The notes beneath the pieces are model-generated. The model had not been told where the DNA came from and made no database searches. It saw only the letters and a program-made list of their open reading frames with translations. This document shows positions 1-10,197 of a stretch of DNA of 64,000 bases, one piece after another (position 1 is the stretch's first letter; each line of letters begins with the position of its first letter). The translations under genes and the position numbers were made by a program. The stretch comes from Bactericera cockerelli. Its lineage: Eukaryota > Arthropoda > Insecta > Hemiptera > Triozidae. The DNA lies in contig JAMCCL010000055.1 of NCBI GenBank assembly GCA_024516035.1, forward strand, positions 62,001 to 126,000, written 5' to 3'.

Positions 1-581
1 TTAGACCCGGGTATTTTCAGAAATTTGTCATCATTGATGTTTCTTGCAATTGATAATAACCCAATAGTGAATCTCACACGTGCCTTGTTCAGTAATTTGC
101 CTCATCTATATTTTTTGGATATTTCTGGATGCAACAATATCAGTGTCTTATCATCGGAGGTATTTGATGATCTCGGAAAACTAAATACATTCAGAGCGCA
201 CGAAAACATATTTGTAACTTTTCCTCAGGATTTATTCTCAAAAACCAAAAGTTTAGAAACTATTGAAATCAAAAACAGCACATTGAAAGAATTACCATCA
301 GGACTGTTTTCCAACCTTCCCGAACTCCATGAAGTAGTGCTTGATGGAAGTAGTATCCAAGAAGTGCCTGTCGACTTATTCTCGAATTCTCCCAAACTTG
401 CAGAGCTTCAACTGAGGGGCCATAAGAAAATTAAGATTCCTAAAGATTTGTTTAAAGATAATCTTTTATACTACTTGGATCTCAGTGGTAACAATCTTCG
501 AGATATACCAGAAGCACTGAATGGGCAGTATAAATTGAAAGCCCTTATATTGGAAAATAATCTAATCGAAAAAATTACCGA
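1..581 (+). CDS. Toll-like LRR gene copy A, exon 1 (3' part)
   Basis: The reading frame is open from base 1 and encodes LRRs of the Toll ectodomain type, such as LDISGCNNISVLSSEVF and LDLSGNNLRDIPEAL. The exon started before the window; by comparison with copy C about 740 bases lie outside, including the signal peptide. The exon ends at the donor GA|GTGAGT (phase 2). Joining it to the acceptor at 1314 restores a glutamate codon and continues LRR sequence as SNLKNLGSLEMLVL, which supports the junction. Relative to copies B and C it lacks two codons just before NSTL and has KELP in place of IELP. The predicted role is an extracellular ligand-binding solenoid; the ligand is unknown. Copy A shows no stop or frameshift in any of its five visible exons, so it may be functional. 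Confidence 0.85.
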
Positions 582-1314
582 GTGAGTATAAAAGTAGAGG
601 AGGAAACTAATTGTTAAAAAATTAAACATTAAAAAAATACGGAGGGGAGTGGAGGGGGGGGGGTCGAAGTGGTTCCAAAAAGGATCTCCCTTCCAAAAAG
701 GAGGTTCTTAAACTTCTGTCTTTCTAAATATTCATTTCTCTTTCCGTGTTATCATTTTTTTAAAGAAGTGACACACAAAAAATATCTGCCCAAAAACAAA
801 AACATCACTGATCTTTGATGAAGCTTCCATACCTCTAAAACTAGCGAGATTAGGACTTCAATGCAATGTTAATAAGAATGCTCGACTCATGTTGCTGGCT
901 AATCCCGGCCCCACTGAAGCTGGGTGAGGTTAATTTTAGTAGTTAGTTTGTGAGTTTCGAGCGAATGGAGTGCAAAACCCATGTCGTAATATGATCGTGC
1001 AGTTGAAAGCGAGGCCAACGCAAAAGAACCTTTAAATATTACCAGAAGTCTGATAATTACGGGTATTTGTAGAACTTGATCAACTTCGTGGGGAAAACCT
1101 CGCGAAATGAGTCTTTCCGAAAAAAAATCTGTTCCTTCCAAACAAGTGAGGCTGGCATTTCCAGTCTTAAGGGTTTCATTGAAAATCCTGTAACCAGGTC
1201 AGATAATAGCGTAGTTTTAAAAGACACGATATTCCAAAAATAACAATTTCAGTCCGAATTGAAATAAAAGGCAATCTTTGAAGTATTAATTATATTTTAT
1301 TTTCTGCATTTCAG
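582..1314 (+). repeat. Intron 1 of copy A with SINE remnants
   Basis: This intron contains the body of a SINE at about 887-1030 (GCTGGGTGAGGTTAAT, then GTGAGTTTCGAGCGAATGGA). A second SINE remnant lies at about 1125-1200 and has lost its middle relative to copy B (32437-32690). The same remnants sit in intron 1 of copies B and C, so they predate the duplications. Confidence 0.6.
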
Positions 1315-1594
1315 GTCTAACTTAAAAAATTTAGGAAGTCTTGAAATGTTGGTTCTACGATTCAACGGACTAAAACAAGTCGATAGTCTTGCTTTTGACT
1401 CGCTCACGTCTTTGAGAAAATTAGATCTTTCAAACAATCTCCTACAGCATTATCCTCCGTTTTCATCTTCCAAACTTTTGGATATAGATCTCTCTAACAA
1501 CTTCATTCATCGTTTCAAATTTGATAACTTAGAAGAGATGACGTTCCCAATTGTGAAAGAGAATGACGAGTTGTCCATATTTGAAGTAATTGAA
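1315..1594 (+). CDS. Toll-like gene copy A, exon 2 (LRRs)
   Basis: This exon has acceptor TTTCAG|GTCTAAC and donor GAA|GTAAGT, and is spliced phase 2 to phase 0. It encodes about four LRRs, including LRKLDLSNNLLQHYPPF and LLDIDLSNNFIHRFKF. Its 3' end is longer than in copy B: A reads on through ELSIFEVIE, whereas B ends at KKNDKSQ. The two paralogs therefore differ by an in-frame length change at this junction. The following intron is about 7.6 kb and full of transposable elements. Confidence 0.85.
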
Positions 1595-1989
1595 GTAAGT
1601 CTTTTAAATTTGGTATACATATATTTTCAAAAAGCTTCGTGGTAATTTTAGAAGATTTTATATACAGCGTGGACCAAAAAAAAGTTTACACCCGTTAAAG
1701 GTAGAATACTGACGATAATTCCAGGCGGGATCTGCAATCCGTTTTTTCGGATTCACCTTCGTAATCGCACAAAGAGATTTTTTGCAACTTTCCGAAAAAG
1801 TCTCATTCTTTGTCTTTGTCAGTGCTTTGTTCCTGTTTAAGATGAGTTAATTCTGAACTATTCTGCAGAAAGCCAACAAAATTTTCTAGCTAGGCCTCTT
1901 TGTTTTTACGGTTTGGTGTGTCGCCCTTTTTACACCTGACTGAACGGAGAAAAACAACCAATGTAAGTTTTTTACACCATAAAACACTA

Positions 1990-2028
<39 letters not shown>

Positions 2029-2369
2029 GAACAAATTATGGTAAAGACATTAGCAAGTTTAATAGAAGTTGGCTACCACCCCGCTGATGGTAAGGAATAA
2101 TTTTACGATTTTTTATCAGGTGATCTTCTAGGAAAAATATTTAGATGTTTGCCAAAAAATCATCAGTATTCCAAAGAGTTTTCTAGCTGTAGACTGTGTA
2201 AGGGCGTCTTGTTTTTTTTTTTACTATCGTTTGGACCATCTATGGGTCACGGATATCTTTATTTCTTTCATGATACAAAGTAAATTTACAGAGTGATTTA
2301 CAAATTACAAATGGAAAAACTACACATTAGAGACAGTGCGTCTTGTATTGTTTACAAGTTGGTTTACAT

Positions 2370-2945
2370 TGCATTTTACTTCCGAGAAATTTCTGATATT
2401 AGAAATCGGAAGTATTGTGTTCGTTTATGTAAAAAAAATATATATTTTTGCTCCGATTTCAATTTTTTTATATTTCTGGATGTTTCATAACCTCCTGAGC
2501 AACTTTGGTTTTGTGTCCCTCTGTCGGTCTGTTCATAAAAAATCCTTGTAACGCGCAAATTTCAGAAACTACTAACTTTGCACACGTATGGGAGACGTTC
2601 TGTAGATGGTCCCATTTTAAATTCATCAAATTCATACAATCGGTTCTGGGTGAAAGAGACCATGCGCCTGCCCACTAACTTTTTACTTAAACGATTATAT
2701 CTCGTGAACAGTACAGCCGATTTTGATGAAATTTTGTAAAAACAAGGTCCACCACTTGCCGATACAGAATTTTTTGTAGAATCTAGAATGACGTAGAAAA
2801 AACGGCATTCTACCATATAAAATTAATGTGAAGAAAATCATTTCAGTCGTTTTGGAGATACAAGTGATTTAGTATAAAATCTCAAAATTGGCACGTGTAT
2901 ACAATGTGAAACAATATCGAGGAAGTATAGTGTCCATAATTTGAA
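2370..2945. repeat. Interspersed repeat, also upstream of copies B and C
   Basis: The stretch from TTCCGAGAAATTTCTGATAT to the end at about 2945 matches the sequence surrounding the hAT-like element upstream of copy B (22678-22803 joined to 26378-26960) and of copy C (57163-57282 joined to 60998-61580). Copy A's version is uninterrupted at CTCCTGAG (about 2492-2499), so it shows the empty target site of that hAT-like element. It codes for nothing recognisable; the small open frames in it are not conserved proteins. Confidence 0.65.
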
Positions 2946-3010
2946 GTGTTTTTTGAATACCGCGTTCTCACATGCCTTCATCAACCAGTTTAGGAAAATT
3001 CAAATGATAA

Positions 3011-3257
3011 TTGAATGGGTGAGTAGAAGAACCAGGAATGTCAAAAATCGATTTTTTTTTTTTTCGTAGAATAAGAAGGAATGTACTCTTTTCTATCATC
3101 TCTGTGAATATGAAGGAGAAATACCCCTTATAAGTATATTTTTTTTCGATTTTAAAGTGGGAGAAGCATACTCATTAGCATGATAATATCTGTCTAATTT
3201 TTGCTTTCCTGAAAAGTCGATTTTTGACATTCCTGGTTCTTCTACTCACCCATTCAA
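3011..3257. mobile_element. Foldback MITE, 247 bp
   Basis: The terminal inverted repeats of more than 40 bp begin TTGAATGGGTGAGTAGAAGA and end with the reverse complement at 3257. The equivalent place in copy B (about 35535) lacks the insertion, reading straight from AAATGATAAT to TTCGTGCTG. The interior is T-rich and non-coding. The TSD is not clean, so the superfamily is undecided. Confidence 0.7.
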
Positions 3258-3369
3258 TTTATTTTCGTGCTGTTCAGGATGTCAGTAGTGTTAGCTTGAT
3301 GAGGTAGTGCTATGAGCACTAGTAGCATGAGCGCGGTTCAATTCTCGGCGGTCAATATTATTTTAATAA

Positions 3370-3540
3370 TAAAAATAATAATATGTCAATATTTTAAGTT
3401 ATTTCAGTGTGGACGGCTTTGCTGAACATTCAGAATAACATTGTTCAGAGAACATTGTTAGCTAACAATGTTAGCCACATATTTTGTTCGCGAACATTGT
3501 TAGCTAACAATGTTCGCTTAGTGTGGACCCGGCATAAGGT
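3370..3540. repeat. Insertion with two identical 22-bp palindromes
   Basis: A perfect 22-bp palindrome centred on AGCT (half AACATTGTTAG) occurs at 3451-3472 and again at 3493-3514. The second is extended by flanking CG. The motif AGTGTGGAC appears on both sides of the block. Copy B lacks this segment (near 35800). It is probably a small non-autonomous DNA element, but the termini are not resolved. Confidence 0.4.
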
Positions 3541-3744
3541 TGGTTTTTCTTATGCTTCCCTAAGAGAGAAGAAAAAACTCTAGCGAACTTTCCTAACGAA
3601 AATGGATTTTATAAAATAAAGCCAGGTAAATATGTAGGTAGGTTCTTCTATCATAAACAATACTAATTAAACAAACAACAAATATTTACCCATAAAATTT
3701 CATAAAATAAATAAACTTTTGCAGTCTTTATTATGTTTTATACC

Positions 3745-3820
3745 AGGATCAGTACAGTGGTAAGCTAGACGCTTGCCATGCGGAAGGTCTCGCCCGGGTC
3801 CGAACCCCACAGCTAGCAAA
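3745..3820 (+). repeat. tRNA-derived repeat head (tRNA-Gly-like)
   Basis: The sequence contains CAGTGGTAAGCTAGACGC (box A-like), CTTGCCATGCGG (anticodon-loop-like, GCC) and GGGTCCGAACCCC (box B-like). The acceptor stem does not pair, so this is a SINE head or tRNA relic rather than a working tRNA gene. The same relic lies in copy B at 37695-37770, where another element has inserted into its tail. Confidence 0.5.
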
Positions 3821-4130
3821 AAATTGTATTAACAATTTGAATGCAGTTATTTGTTTCATGACTACAAAATAAAAAAGGACCTTTTTTGCCTTTTTTTATT
3901 ACGCCATAGTAGGTAGACAGTTTGAATTCTTGAAACTGTCTACCTACTATGTAACTTGAAACAAATTTTTGAAACCTATGGTGACTTCAGTACATTAGTT
4001 CTAACTCAGAACTGTGCAGTGGTGTTATTAATATCTTAACTTTGTGAGCCGAGCCTTTTTACCTACATTCTACAAGCAAATATTTCTCACATTCTCACTC
4101 GTCTTCCTCTCCCTCTACCTTCTTGTCTCT

Positions 4131-4192
4131 CTCTGAATCTCTCTCTCTCTCTCTCTCTCTCTGAATCTCTCTCTCTCTCTCTCTCTCAATTC
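4131..4192. repeat. CT/CTGAAT microsatellite
   Basis: This is a run of CTCTCT broken by two GAATCT units. It is shorter in copy B (39955-39980). Confidence 0.8.
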
Positions 4193-4307
4193 CCTCATAG
4201 GAACTGTTGGAAGTGGCGCCTATCTTCCTAGATTCAAAGGTTGGGGTTTTGTAAACGATGTTTTTCACGTGACCAAAATTTGGGGTCACGTAGAGCTTCC
4301 AACAGGA

Positions 4308-4540
4308 ATATTTTATTTTTCTTCTTTTTATGTATATAATTTCTTTAATTTTTTCTTTGTCTTTGTCTTCTTCTTTTATCTTTTTTTTTGTCAAGGGTGG
4401 TGCGGAAGAGAATGCCGTTGGCATTAGCACCGCCCTTGATCAAGTTTTGTTTTGTTAATTTTAATTTCTATGTTTGTATATATTCCATGTTACTTGTAAA
4501 TAAAACTTGATCAAATATGTTTAATAATAATATTTAATGT
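4308..4540 (-). mobile_element. Short retroelement-like insertion with a tail stem-loop
   Basis: This segment is absent from the matching site in copy B, where GGAATATTTAATGTTTCTG is continuous, and it is flanked here by AATATT repeats. It contains an imperfect inverted repeat: TCAAGGGTGGTGC at 4391 and GCACCGCCCTTGA around 4427. The same TTGATCAAG...GGCGGTGCTAATGCC motif recurs at 17235-17365 and 51467-51590 on the other strand, marking a dispersed family. No coding sequence is seen. Confidence 0.5.
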
Positions 4541-4605
4541 TTCTGTTGGCAGCTCCATATGCTAAATGCATATGCCATTTCAGCATTCGAATACATAAGA
4601 TGTAA

Positions 4606-7600
4606 TACATAAGCCATAGTAAACTTCCTCCGAGCAACATCGAAAACCGGAGCTCCTAAAATCTAGAAATTTCTCCTAAATAATTTAAACTTTCTACAAA
4701 ATTACACACTTTATAATAATCAAACCTTTTGAAATACACTTTTAGACAACACACTATTTACTTTATGCAAAAAATTATTAGTTATAATATGCTGCTACCG
4801 ACAGTAAATTCTATTTGATTTGAAAGAATGTCACCTCCACGTCCACCTGATCCTGGTTCTATGCCTCCACCTGATCCTGATGATCCTGTCCCTGGACCCT
4901 CACATCACATGGATATTAGTCTCAATTCTACATCTGAGATACCGCCTGCGTCTGGTCAACTACCACTTTCATCCTCGTCTGGTCATCGGTGCAACTTGTG
5001 TGAGAGAGATTTCACGACACTCAAGGGGTTGAGAATACATCAGACTAAAACACACCTTAATGTTACCACTCAGAGTCCTACTCCTTTTCCACTTCCATCT
5101 CAGTCTGGAACAAATATACATGACAATTTAACTGAACTATTGACAACCTTTAAATCAAATGTGCATGTGTTAAAAAGAATCCCCAAGGGTGCACGCCACG
5201 CTGCATCAACAAAGTTATCAAGTGTCATAGGCGAGTGTACTGTGAAAAATGATTTTTCATCATGGAAAAAATTGCTACTCTTTTCATACACCTGTCTTCG
5301 GGTTCCTGAAAAAGTAGCGTCAAAAAGTTTGACCTCTTCTGTGAAAGAAAATATTCAAACCAGTTCATATCCTGTTGTTCACAAGAAGAAAGCAAAGAAG
5401 ACTGAGAAAGGTACCAACAACATCGCAAAACGGGTTGAAGCAAAACTCTGTGATTTTGATACCCGAGGAGCCATTCGTATTCTCTCATCCAATGATACAC
5501 TTGCTCCTATTACAGAAGAGAATCTGGCCAAATTAAGTGAATTGCATCCATCACCTTCAAGAACTTTAAATCCTGAAGATGAAGAAACTCTACCACACTC
5601 TCATGTTGAGGTAGACATGAGAACACTTGCCAAATGTATCGCATCTTTTCCCAATGGTTCAAGTGGAGGCATCGATGGTCTTACTTCACAACATATAAAA
5701 GACATGACAGCAAAATCCGCTGGAGATGCTGGAGTTAAACTATTGGACAATATTAAAAAATTGATTGATATGATATTAAATGGACAAATAAATGAGGAAA
5801 TTCTGCCTTACTTCTATGGTGCGACATTGTGCGCCTTAAATAAAAATGATGGCGGTTTAAGACCGATTGCCATTGGATGCATTTTTAGAAGATTGGCAGC
5901 AAAAGTTGGATGTTTATACGTTCAAGATGAAAGCGCCGCATACTTCAAGCCAAATCAATTTGGCTTTTCTTGCAATCTTGGATGTGAGAGTGTTGTACAT
6001 GTGACCCGGAAATTTATAAAATCATCTGAGAACTCAAATTTTATCTTGGTAAAAATTGACTACCGAAATGCTTTCAATTGTGTTGAAAGAGATTCCATGT
6101 TGAAGGAAATTCGCACTATCACACCAATAATTTTTCCGTTTATGTCTCAAGCGTATGCGAAACCTTCATTCTTATTTTATGGACCAAACACAATCTCATC
6201 ACAACGGGGTACACAACAAGGTGATCCGTGTTCTGGCCTAGCATTCAGTTTAACCATCCATCCAATCATCAAGAAATTAAAATCCGAATTAAATCTGTTT
6301 TATTTAGATGATGGGATTTTAGGTGGACCGCCTGACACCGTCTTGGAAGATATCAAAACGTTATTGAAAGAGTCAGAAAAAGTGGGGTTAAAAGTAAATC
6401 CAGGAAAATGCGAGTTGTATTTTAAATCAAAAAATATTGACCCTGATGTTGTACATAGTTTTCAATCTTTTTTATCTGGAATAAAAATTGTTTCAAGTCA
6501 GAACTTGTCCCTTCTTGGTGCCCCACTGATTGAAGAAGGCTATGCAGAAAAGATCAATGAAAAAAATGATGTTTTAAAATTGACTTGCCAGCGTTTAAAG
6601 GATATTCCTGCTCACATTGCATTTTACCTTTTAAAAAATTGTTTGGGAATACCCAAAATGATGTATTTATTACGTACTGTACCAACGTGGAAATGTGCAG
6701 ATATATTAATTGAAATGGATGGCATTTTAAAATCTACTTTGGAAGAAATCCTCAACATCTCACTCTCTGGACCCAAATGGTTTCAAGCAAGCCTTCCTAT
6801 AAGAAATGGTGGCCTGGGAATACGTAGTGTGATGGATCTTGCTCTCCCTGCTTACCTTGCTTCATGTTGTGGTTCAAAGATGAATGTCTCCATCATGATA
6901 TCAAAACCTGTTGACACTTTGATTCTTCAACATGAACAGGACGGTTTGGAATTATGGCAATCCAATTATGAGAATATTCCTTCTGAGAAACAACTACACA
7001 TACAAGGCTGTTGGGATGAAATCGTAGTGAAACAAGTGATTGACAAAAGGATTAAGTTTGAAGACAATAATGACAAAGCAAGATTTTTGGCCTTACAAAA
7101 GAGTGAAGCGAATGCATGGTTATTTGCTATTCCATGCAAAAATATTGGTACACAACTGACCAATAATACACTTAGAATTTGTATGGGCTTGAGACTTGGT
7201 TGTGTTTTAAGTACAGGCTACACATGTATCTGTGGAGAAGCAGTTTCTCCCAAGAGTCTTCATCCGCTCAGCTGTAGTAGAAGTGCTGGAAGATTTCACA
7301 GACATAGCGAAATAAAAGACATCCTGAAAAGAACATTGTCTTCGGTAAATATTCCCGCCATTTTAGAACCAACTGGATTATCAAGAAATGATGGCAAAAG
7401 ACCGGATGGCGTTACATTAATTCCTTGGGCAAATGGCAAGAGTTTGGTATGGGATGCAACTTGTGTTGATACGTTTGCACCTACGTATTTAATAAAAACA
7501 TGTCATGAAGCAGGAGCGGCGGCAGAAGTAGCAGCAAGAAAAAAAGAAATGAAATATACAAACATTAAGAATGAGGGCTATATATTCCAACCTTTGGCGG

Positions 7601-7951
7601 TAGAGACCATGGGTGCGTGGAGTGTTGCCTCGAAGGAATGGCTGAACCAACTGGGTGAGAAATTGTTTAGATGTACGGGCGAACCCCGATCTAAACAATT
7701 TCTTGCCCAAAGAATTGGTCTGGCCATTCAGAAGGGTAATGCTGCATGTATCCTTGGGTCGATACCAGAAGGTCACGGAATGGAGGAAGTTTTTTATTTG
7801 TAAATAAATAAATATTATGAGAAAACTACACATTTGAATCACTACACAAAAAAAAAAAAAAAAAAAAAAAAATTAAGCCATAAAGAATATGTTTGTAGAC
7901 ATACAAAAATTAGCATTGTGATTTGCCTGATTAAAAAAAAAAAAAAAAAAA
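4606..7951 (+). mobile_element. R2/NeSL-type non-LTR retrotransposon, apparently full length
   Basis: The ends are fixed by comparison with copy B, where CATAAGATGTAACTTGTAC is uninterrupted (near 40806). In copy A the 9-bp direct repeat AAGATGTAA flanks the element at 4597-4605 and 7952-7960. The insert is 3346 bp: a 5' UTR of about 220 bp, one long ORF (4828-7803), and a 3' UTR with two A-tracts (about 7849-7872 and 7933-7951). The target is ordinary intron sequence, not 28S rDNA. The uninterrupted ORF suggests recent arrival. Confidence 0.88.
4828..7803 (+). CDS. Reverse transcriptase with zinc finger and restriction-like endonuclease (LINE ORF)
   Basis: This 991-residue protein copies element RNA into DNA at a nick it makes itself. 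In order: a proline-rich N-terminus; a C2H2 zinc finger (C55, C58, H71, H76) for DNA binding; and a reverse transcriptase with catalytic D411 in KIDYRNAFN, the QGDP motif and the active site YLDD at 492-495. A CCHC knuckle follows (C800, C802, H812, C816), then a PD-(D/E)XK endonuclease with RPDG at 858-861 and D876 in VWDATC. This order is that of RLE-type LINEs (R2, NeSL and relatives), whose proteins are usually about 1000-1200 residues. YLDD in place of the more common YADD or FADD is a lineage trait I associate with R2-like families found across invertebrates. The start chosen is the first ATG of the open frame. It shows no stop or frameshift. Confidence 0.9.
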   Translation: MSPPRPPDPGSMPPPDPDDPVPGPSHHMDISLNSTSEIPPASGQLPLSSSSGHRCNLCERDFTTLKGLRIHQTKTHLNVTTQSPTPFPLPSQSGTNIHDNLTELLTTFKSNVHVLKRIPKGARHAASTKLSSVIGECTVKNDFSSWKKLLLFSYTCLRVPEKVASKSLTSSVKENIQTSSYPVVHKKKAKKTEKGTNNIAKRVEAKLCDFDTRGAIRILSSNDTLAPITEENLAKLSELHPSPSRTLNPEDEETLPHSHVEVDMRTLAKCIASFPNGSSGGIDGLTSQHIKDMTAKSAGDAGVKLLDNIKKLIDMILNGQINEEILPYFYGATLCALNKNDGGLRPIAIGCIFRRLAAKVGCLYVQDESAAYFKPNQFGFSCNLGCESVVHVTRKFIKSSENSNFILVKIDYRNAFNCVERDSMLKEIRTITPIIFPFMSQAYAKPSFLFYGPNTISSQRGTQQGDPCSGLAFSLTIHPIIKKLKSELNLFYLDDGILGGPPDTVLEDIKTLLKESEKVGLKVNPGKCELYFKSKNIDPDVVHSFQSFLSGIKIVSSQNLSLLGAPLIEEGYAEKINEKNDVLKLTCQRLKDIPAHIAFYLLKNCLGIPKMMYLLRTVPTWKCADILIEMDGILKSTLEEILNISLSGPKWFQASLPIRNGGLGIRSVMDLALPAYLASCCGSKMNVSIMISKPVDTLILQHEQDGLELWQSNYENIPSEKQLHIQGCWDEIVVKQVIDKRIKFEDNNDKARFLALQKSEANAWLFAIPCKNIGTQLTNNTLRICMGLRLGCVLSTGYTCICGEAVSPKSLHPLSCSRSAGRFHRHSEIKDILKRTLSSVNIPAILEPTGLSRNDGKRPDGVTLIPWANGKSLVWDATCVDTFAPTYLIKTCHEAGAAAEVAARKKEMKYTNIKNEGYIFQPLAVETMGAWSVASKEWLNQLGEKLFRCTGEPRSKQFLAQRIGLAIQKGNAACILGSIPEGHGMEEVFYL

Positions 7952-8103
7952 AAGATGTAACTTGTACATAAAAACGCCAAAAGTTAAAAAATAATATTTC
8001 ACAGAATGAAGAAAATATGCTTGAAAACTATTATCGAGAACCAAACAATCATTCGTTTGACTGGCCTTTAATTAATATCAAGGAAAATTATTTGACATAA
8101 TTA

Positions 8104-8339
8104 AGCCAGCGTCGATGGCACGTTGAATGCACCGGTTCTCGTTGGATCACCGAAGTTAAGCAACGTCCAGCGAGGTGAAGACTTCGTGATGCTGGCATTC
8201 CGGCCCAACCCAGGCTGGGTGAGGTTAATGTGGGTAGCAGGTTTGTGAGTTTCCTGCGAATGGAGGGTAACACCCCCGTCGTGATATGACCAATATGCAG
8301 TTGAAAGCGACGTTAAACCAAAAAAAAAAAAAAAAAAAA
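8104..8339 (+). mobile_element. 5S rRNA-derived SINE, with 10-bp TSD
   Basis: The first about 80 bases resemble an arthropod 5S rRNA gene: GCCAGCGTCGATGGCACG, then ACCGGTTCTCGTTGGATCAC, CCGAAGTTAAGCAACG. The 3' part of the 5S head is missing. A body follows (CCCAGGCTGGGTGAGGTTAA to GACGTTAAA) and an A-tail. The flanking duplication is GACATAATTA at 8094-8103 and 8340-8349. A 5S head with A-tail and TSD defines the SINE3 class. Confidence 0.82.
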
Positions 8340-9221
8340 GACATAATTAGATAATTTATTACTGTTTGAGTACCAGACGACCTTACACAGTCAACACTTT
8401 TGAGATTTTGAACATCATTTTTTGAGACTTAGCTGGTTTGTTTGCCCAGAAGATTACGTGAAAAAAAATTATTTCTTAGCATCTTCAGAGTCACCGCCAA
8501 CTTTTATCAAACTTGCTGGTGTCTGTGCCAAAATTTGTTTAGCAATTTTTTAAGTGTTTCATGGTTTAAAAACTTACATTAGGTTTTTTCTGTTCAGGTG
8601 TAAAAAAGGCTACAAACCAAACCGTAAAAACAAATAAACGTAGCTAGAGACATCGAAATTTCCTTTCCGCAGAATTGTTCAGAATTAACTCATCTTTAAT
8701 AGGAACAAAGCACTGACCTGAAGAATAAGCTAAAGTCGGACTTTTTTGGAAAGTTGCAAAAAATCACTTTGTGCAGTTACGAAGGCGAATCCGAAAAATC
8801 GGATTTCAGATCCCGCCTGGAAATATCGCCAGTAATCTACCATTAACGAGTGTAAACGTTTTTCGGCCCACCCTGTATGAATCAGTAGGTTGGTGTAATG
8901 ACCGTGAATCTTTAGTTGTATTCATTTCGACTTTTTTCGGTCCTCTCTTGGACTCTGTGTAAGATTTTTTTTTTAATTTTTCAAAACAATCCAATTTTCT
9001 TCATTTCAAAAAAGGTTTCTTTCATAGTGTTTCTTTGGCTTTTGTGCTATATCACCAGATGATTCTGTATTACATAAAAAAAAAAATCTGATATTCAGCG
9101 GGAAGTGGGCGAAAAATATAAAACAAAATATATAAATAAACTGTGTTTCGTAATAATATAGGCCGGTTGGCTGGGGCTACTTGTCGATCTTAATACTAGC
9201 TCTTTTCTCTCTTGATTTTAG

Positions 9222-9800
9222 CTTGTAAGAATTAATCTCGACCTCTCATCCAACAACATTACCACAGTTGATTTTAGCTTTTTGGAAGAAATGGTTAAAC
9301 TTCGAAAGAATAGTAGTCATTTGGAAAACAGAAAATTTGTAATGATTCTCGATAACAATCCTCTCTGTAATTATTGTACGAACTATGGCTTAATCCAATA
9401 CTTGAACAATAAAACTTTTGAAGATGATTCTTTGATGATGGCAATTCAAGTGTCAAGTGTCAAATGTGAAGGAAACGTGACTATAAAATCGATCCTTCCG
9501 GAGAGGATTTCATGTGACATTGAGATGTGCCCGACATCCTGTACTTGCAACTACATGCCCTATTTCTCTGAGATGAGAGTCAACTGCTCCTCAGCTAACC
9601 TCACAGAGATGCCACACTTTCTACCCGCAACCTATGAAGACAAGAAGGTTGCTAGGATACAGCTGATCCTACGCAACAATTCCATACAACACATGCTGGA
9701 GAAACCACCCAAGGAATATGAACTGGTGACAGAACTCGATATGTCTCTGAACAGATTTTCAGATGTGAGCAACATGAAGCCTTATCTAAATAATCTAGAG
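9222..9800 (+). CDS. Toll-like gene copy A, exon 3 (LRR, first cysteine cap, LRRNT)
   Basis: The acceptor is GATTTTAG|CTTGTA, the donor is GAG|GTAAGT, and the length is 193 whole codons. In order it encodes a final LRR (LVRINLDLSSNNITTVDF), an LRRCT-type cap (LDNNPLCNYCTN, later VKCEG and ISCDIEMC), an LRRNT-type cap (CPTSCTCNYMPYFSEM, then VNCSSANLTEMP) and the start of the second LRR block (ELDMSLNRFSDVSNM). An LRRCT directly followed by an LRRNT is the hallmark of multiple-cysteine-cluster Toll receptors of insects. Copy B carries a 109-bp deletion and a 42-nt insertion in this exon. Confidence 0.87.
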
Positions 9801-10197
9801 GTAAGTTAAAACATGATCTTTTAAAACGTTTATCAGACTTGAGACTGTTGGGTTCAAAGCTTAGCCATTCCCAAATTGCAAAATTTGCTTTGTTGAAAGT
9901 ATGCTCTTCCGTATTAACAAGCACTTAAAATATTATATGATTGAAGATACTGTATAATTTGATTACATAGATATTCTATTTGACTAACTTACGTAGTTAC
10001 GGACTCACTAATAACAGTACTCTTATTATAATATTTATAAAAAAAGAAATATTTTTTTTTTTTTTTTAAATCAATTCTTTGAATCAAATGTTAAAGATAT
10101 TAAATTATGGTATTTTAGTTCCAATAAAGTCATCAAAGATTTAGACCACACTCCAGAAAAAAAAAAAAATTGATTATAAATTTTTCCGTGTTTACAG

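Larger units (their letters stand above)
1663..8877. mobile_element. Ancient long-inverted-repeat element filling intron 2 of copy A
   Basis: Positions 1663-1990 are, by eye, the reverse complement of about 8546-8877. The outer ends read TACAGCGTGGACC and GGCCCACCCTGTA. The arms are about 330 bp. The same pair of arms occurs in copy B (34946-41186), so insertion predates the A/B split. Everything between has been rebuilt by nested insertions: an A-run at 1991-2025, an interspersed repeat at 2370-2945, a foldback MITE, a LINE and a 5S SINE. No transposase of its own is recognised. A TSD could not be fixed. In the pre-mRNA the arms could pair into a long duplex. Confidence 0.6.

Noticed and set aside
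899..1141. Minus-strand 80-codon frame
   Set aside because: Runs through old SINE bodies and is not kept open in copies B and C.
4828..5032. Host C2H2 zinc-finger gene
   Set aside because: The finger is fused in frame to reverse transcriptase and endonuclease domains; it is the N-terminus of the LINE protein.
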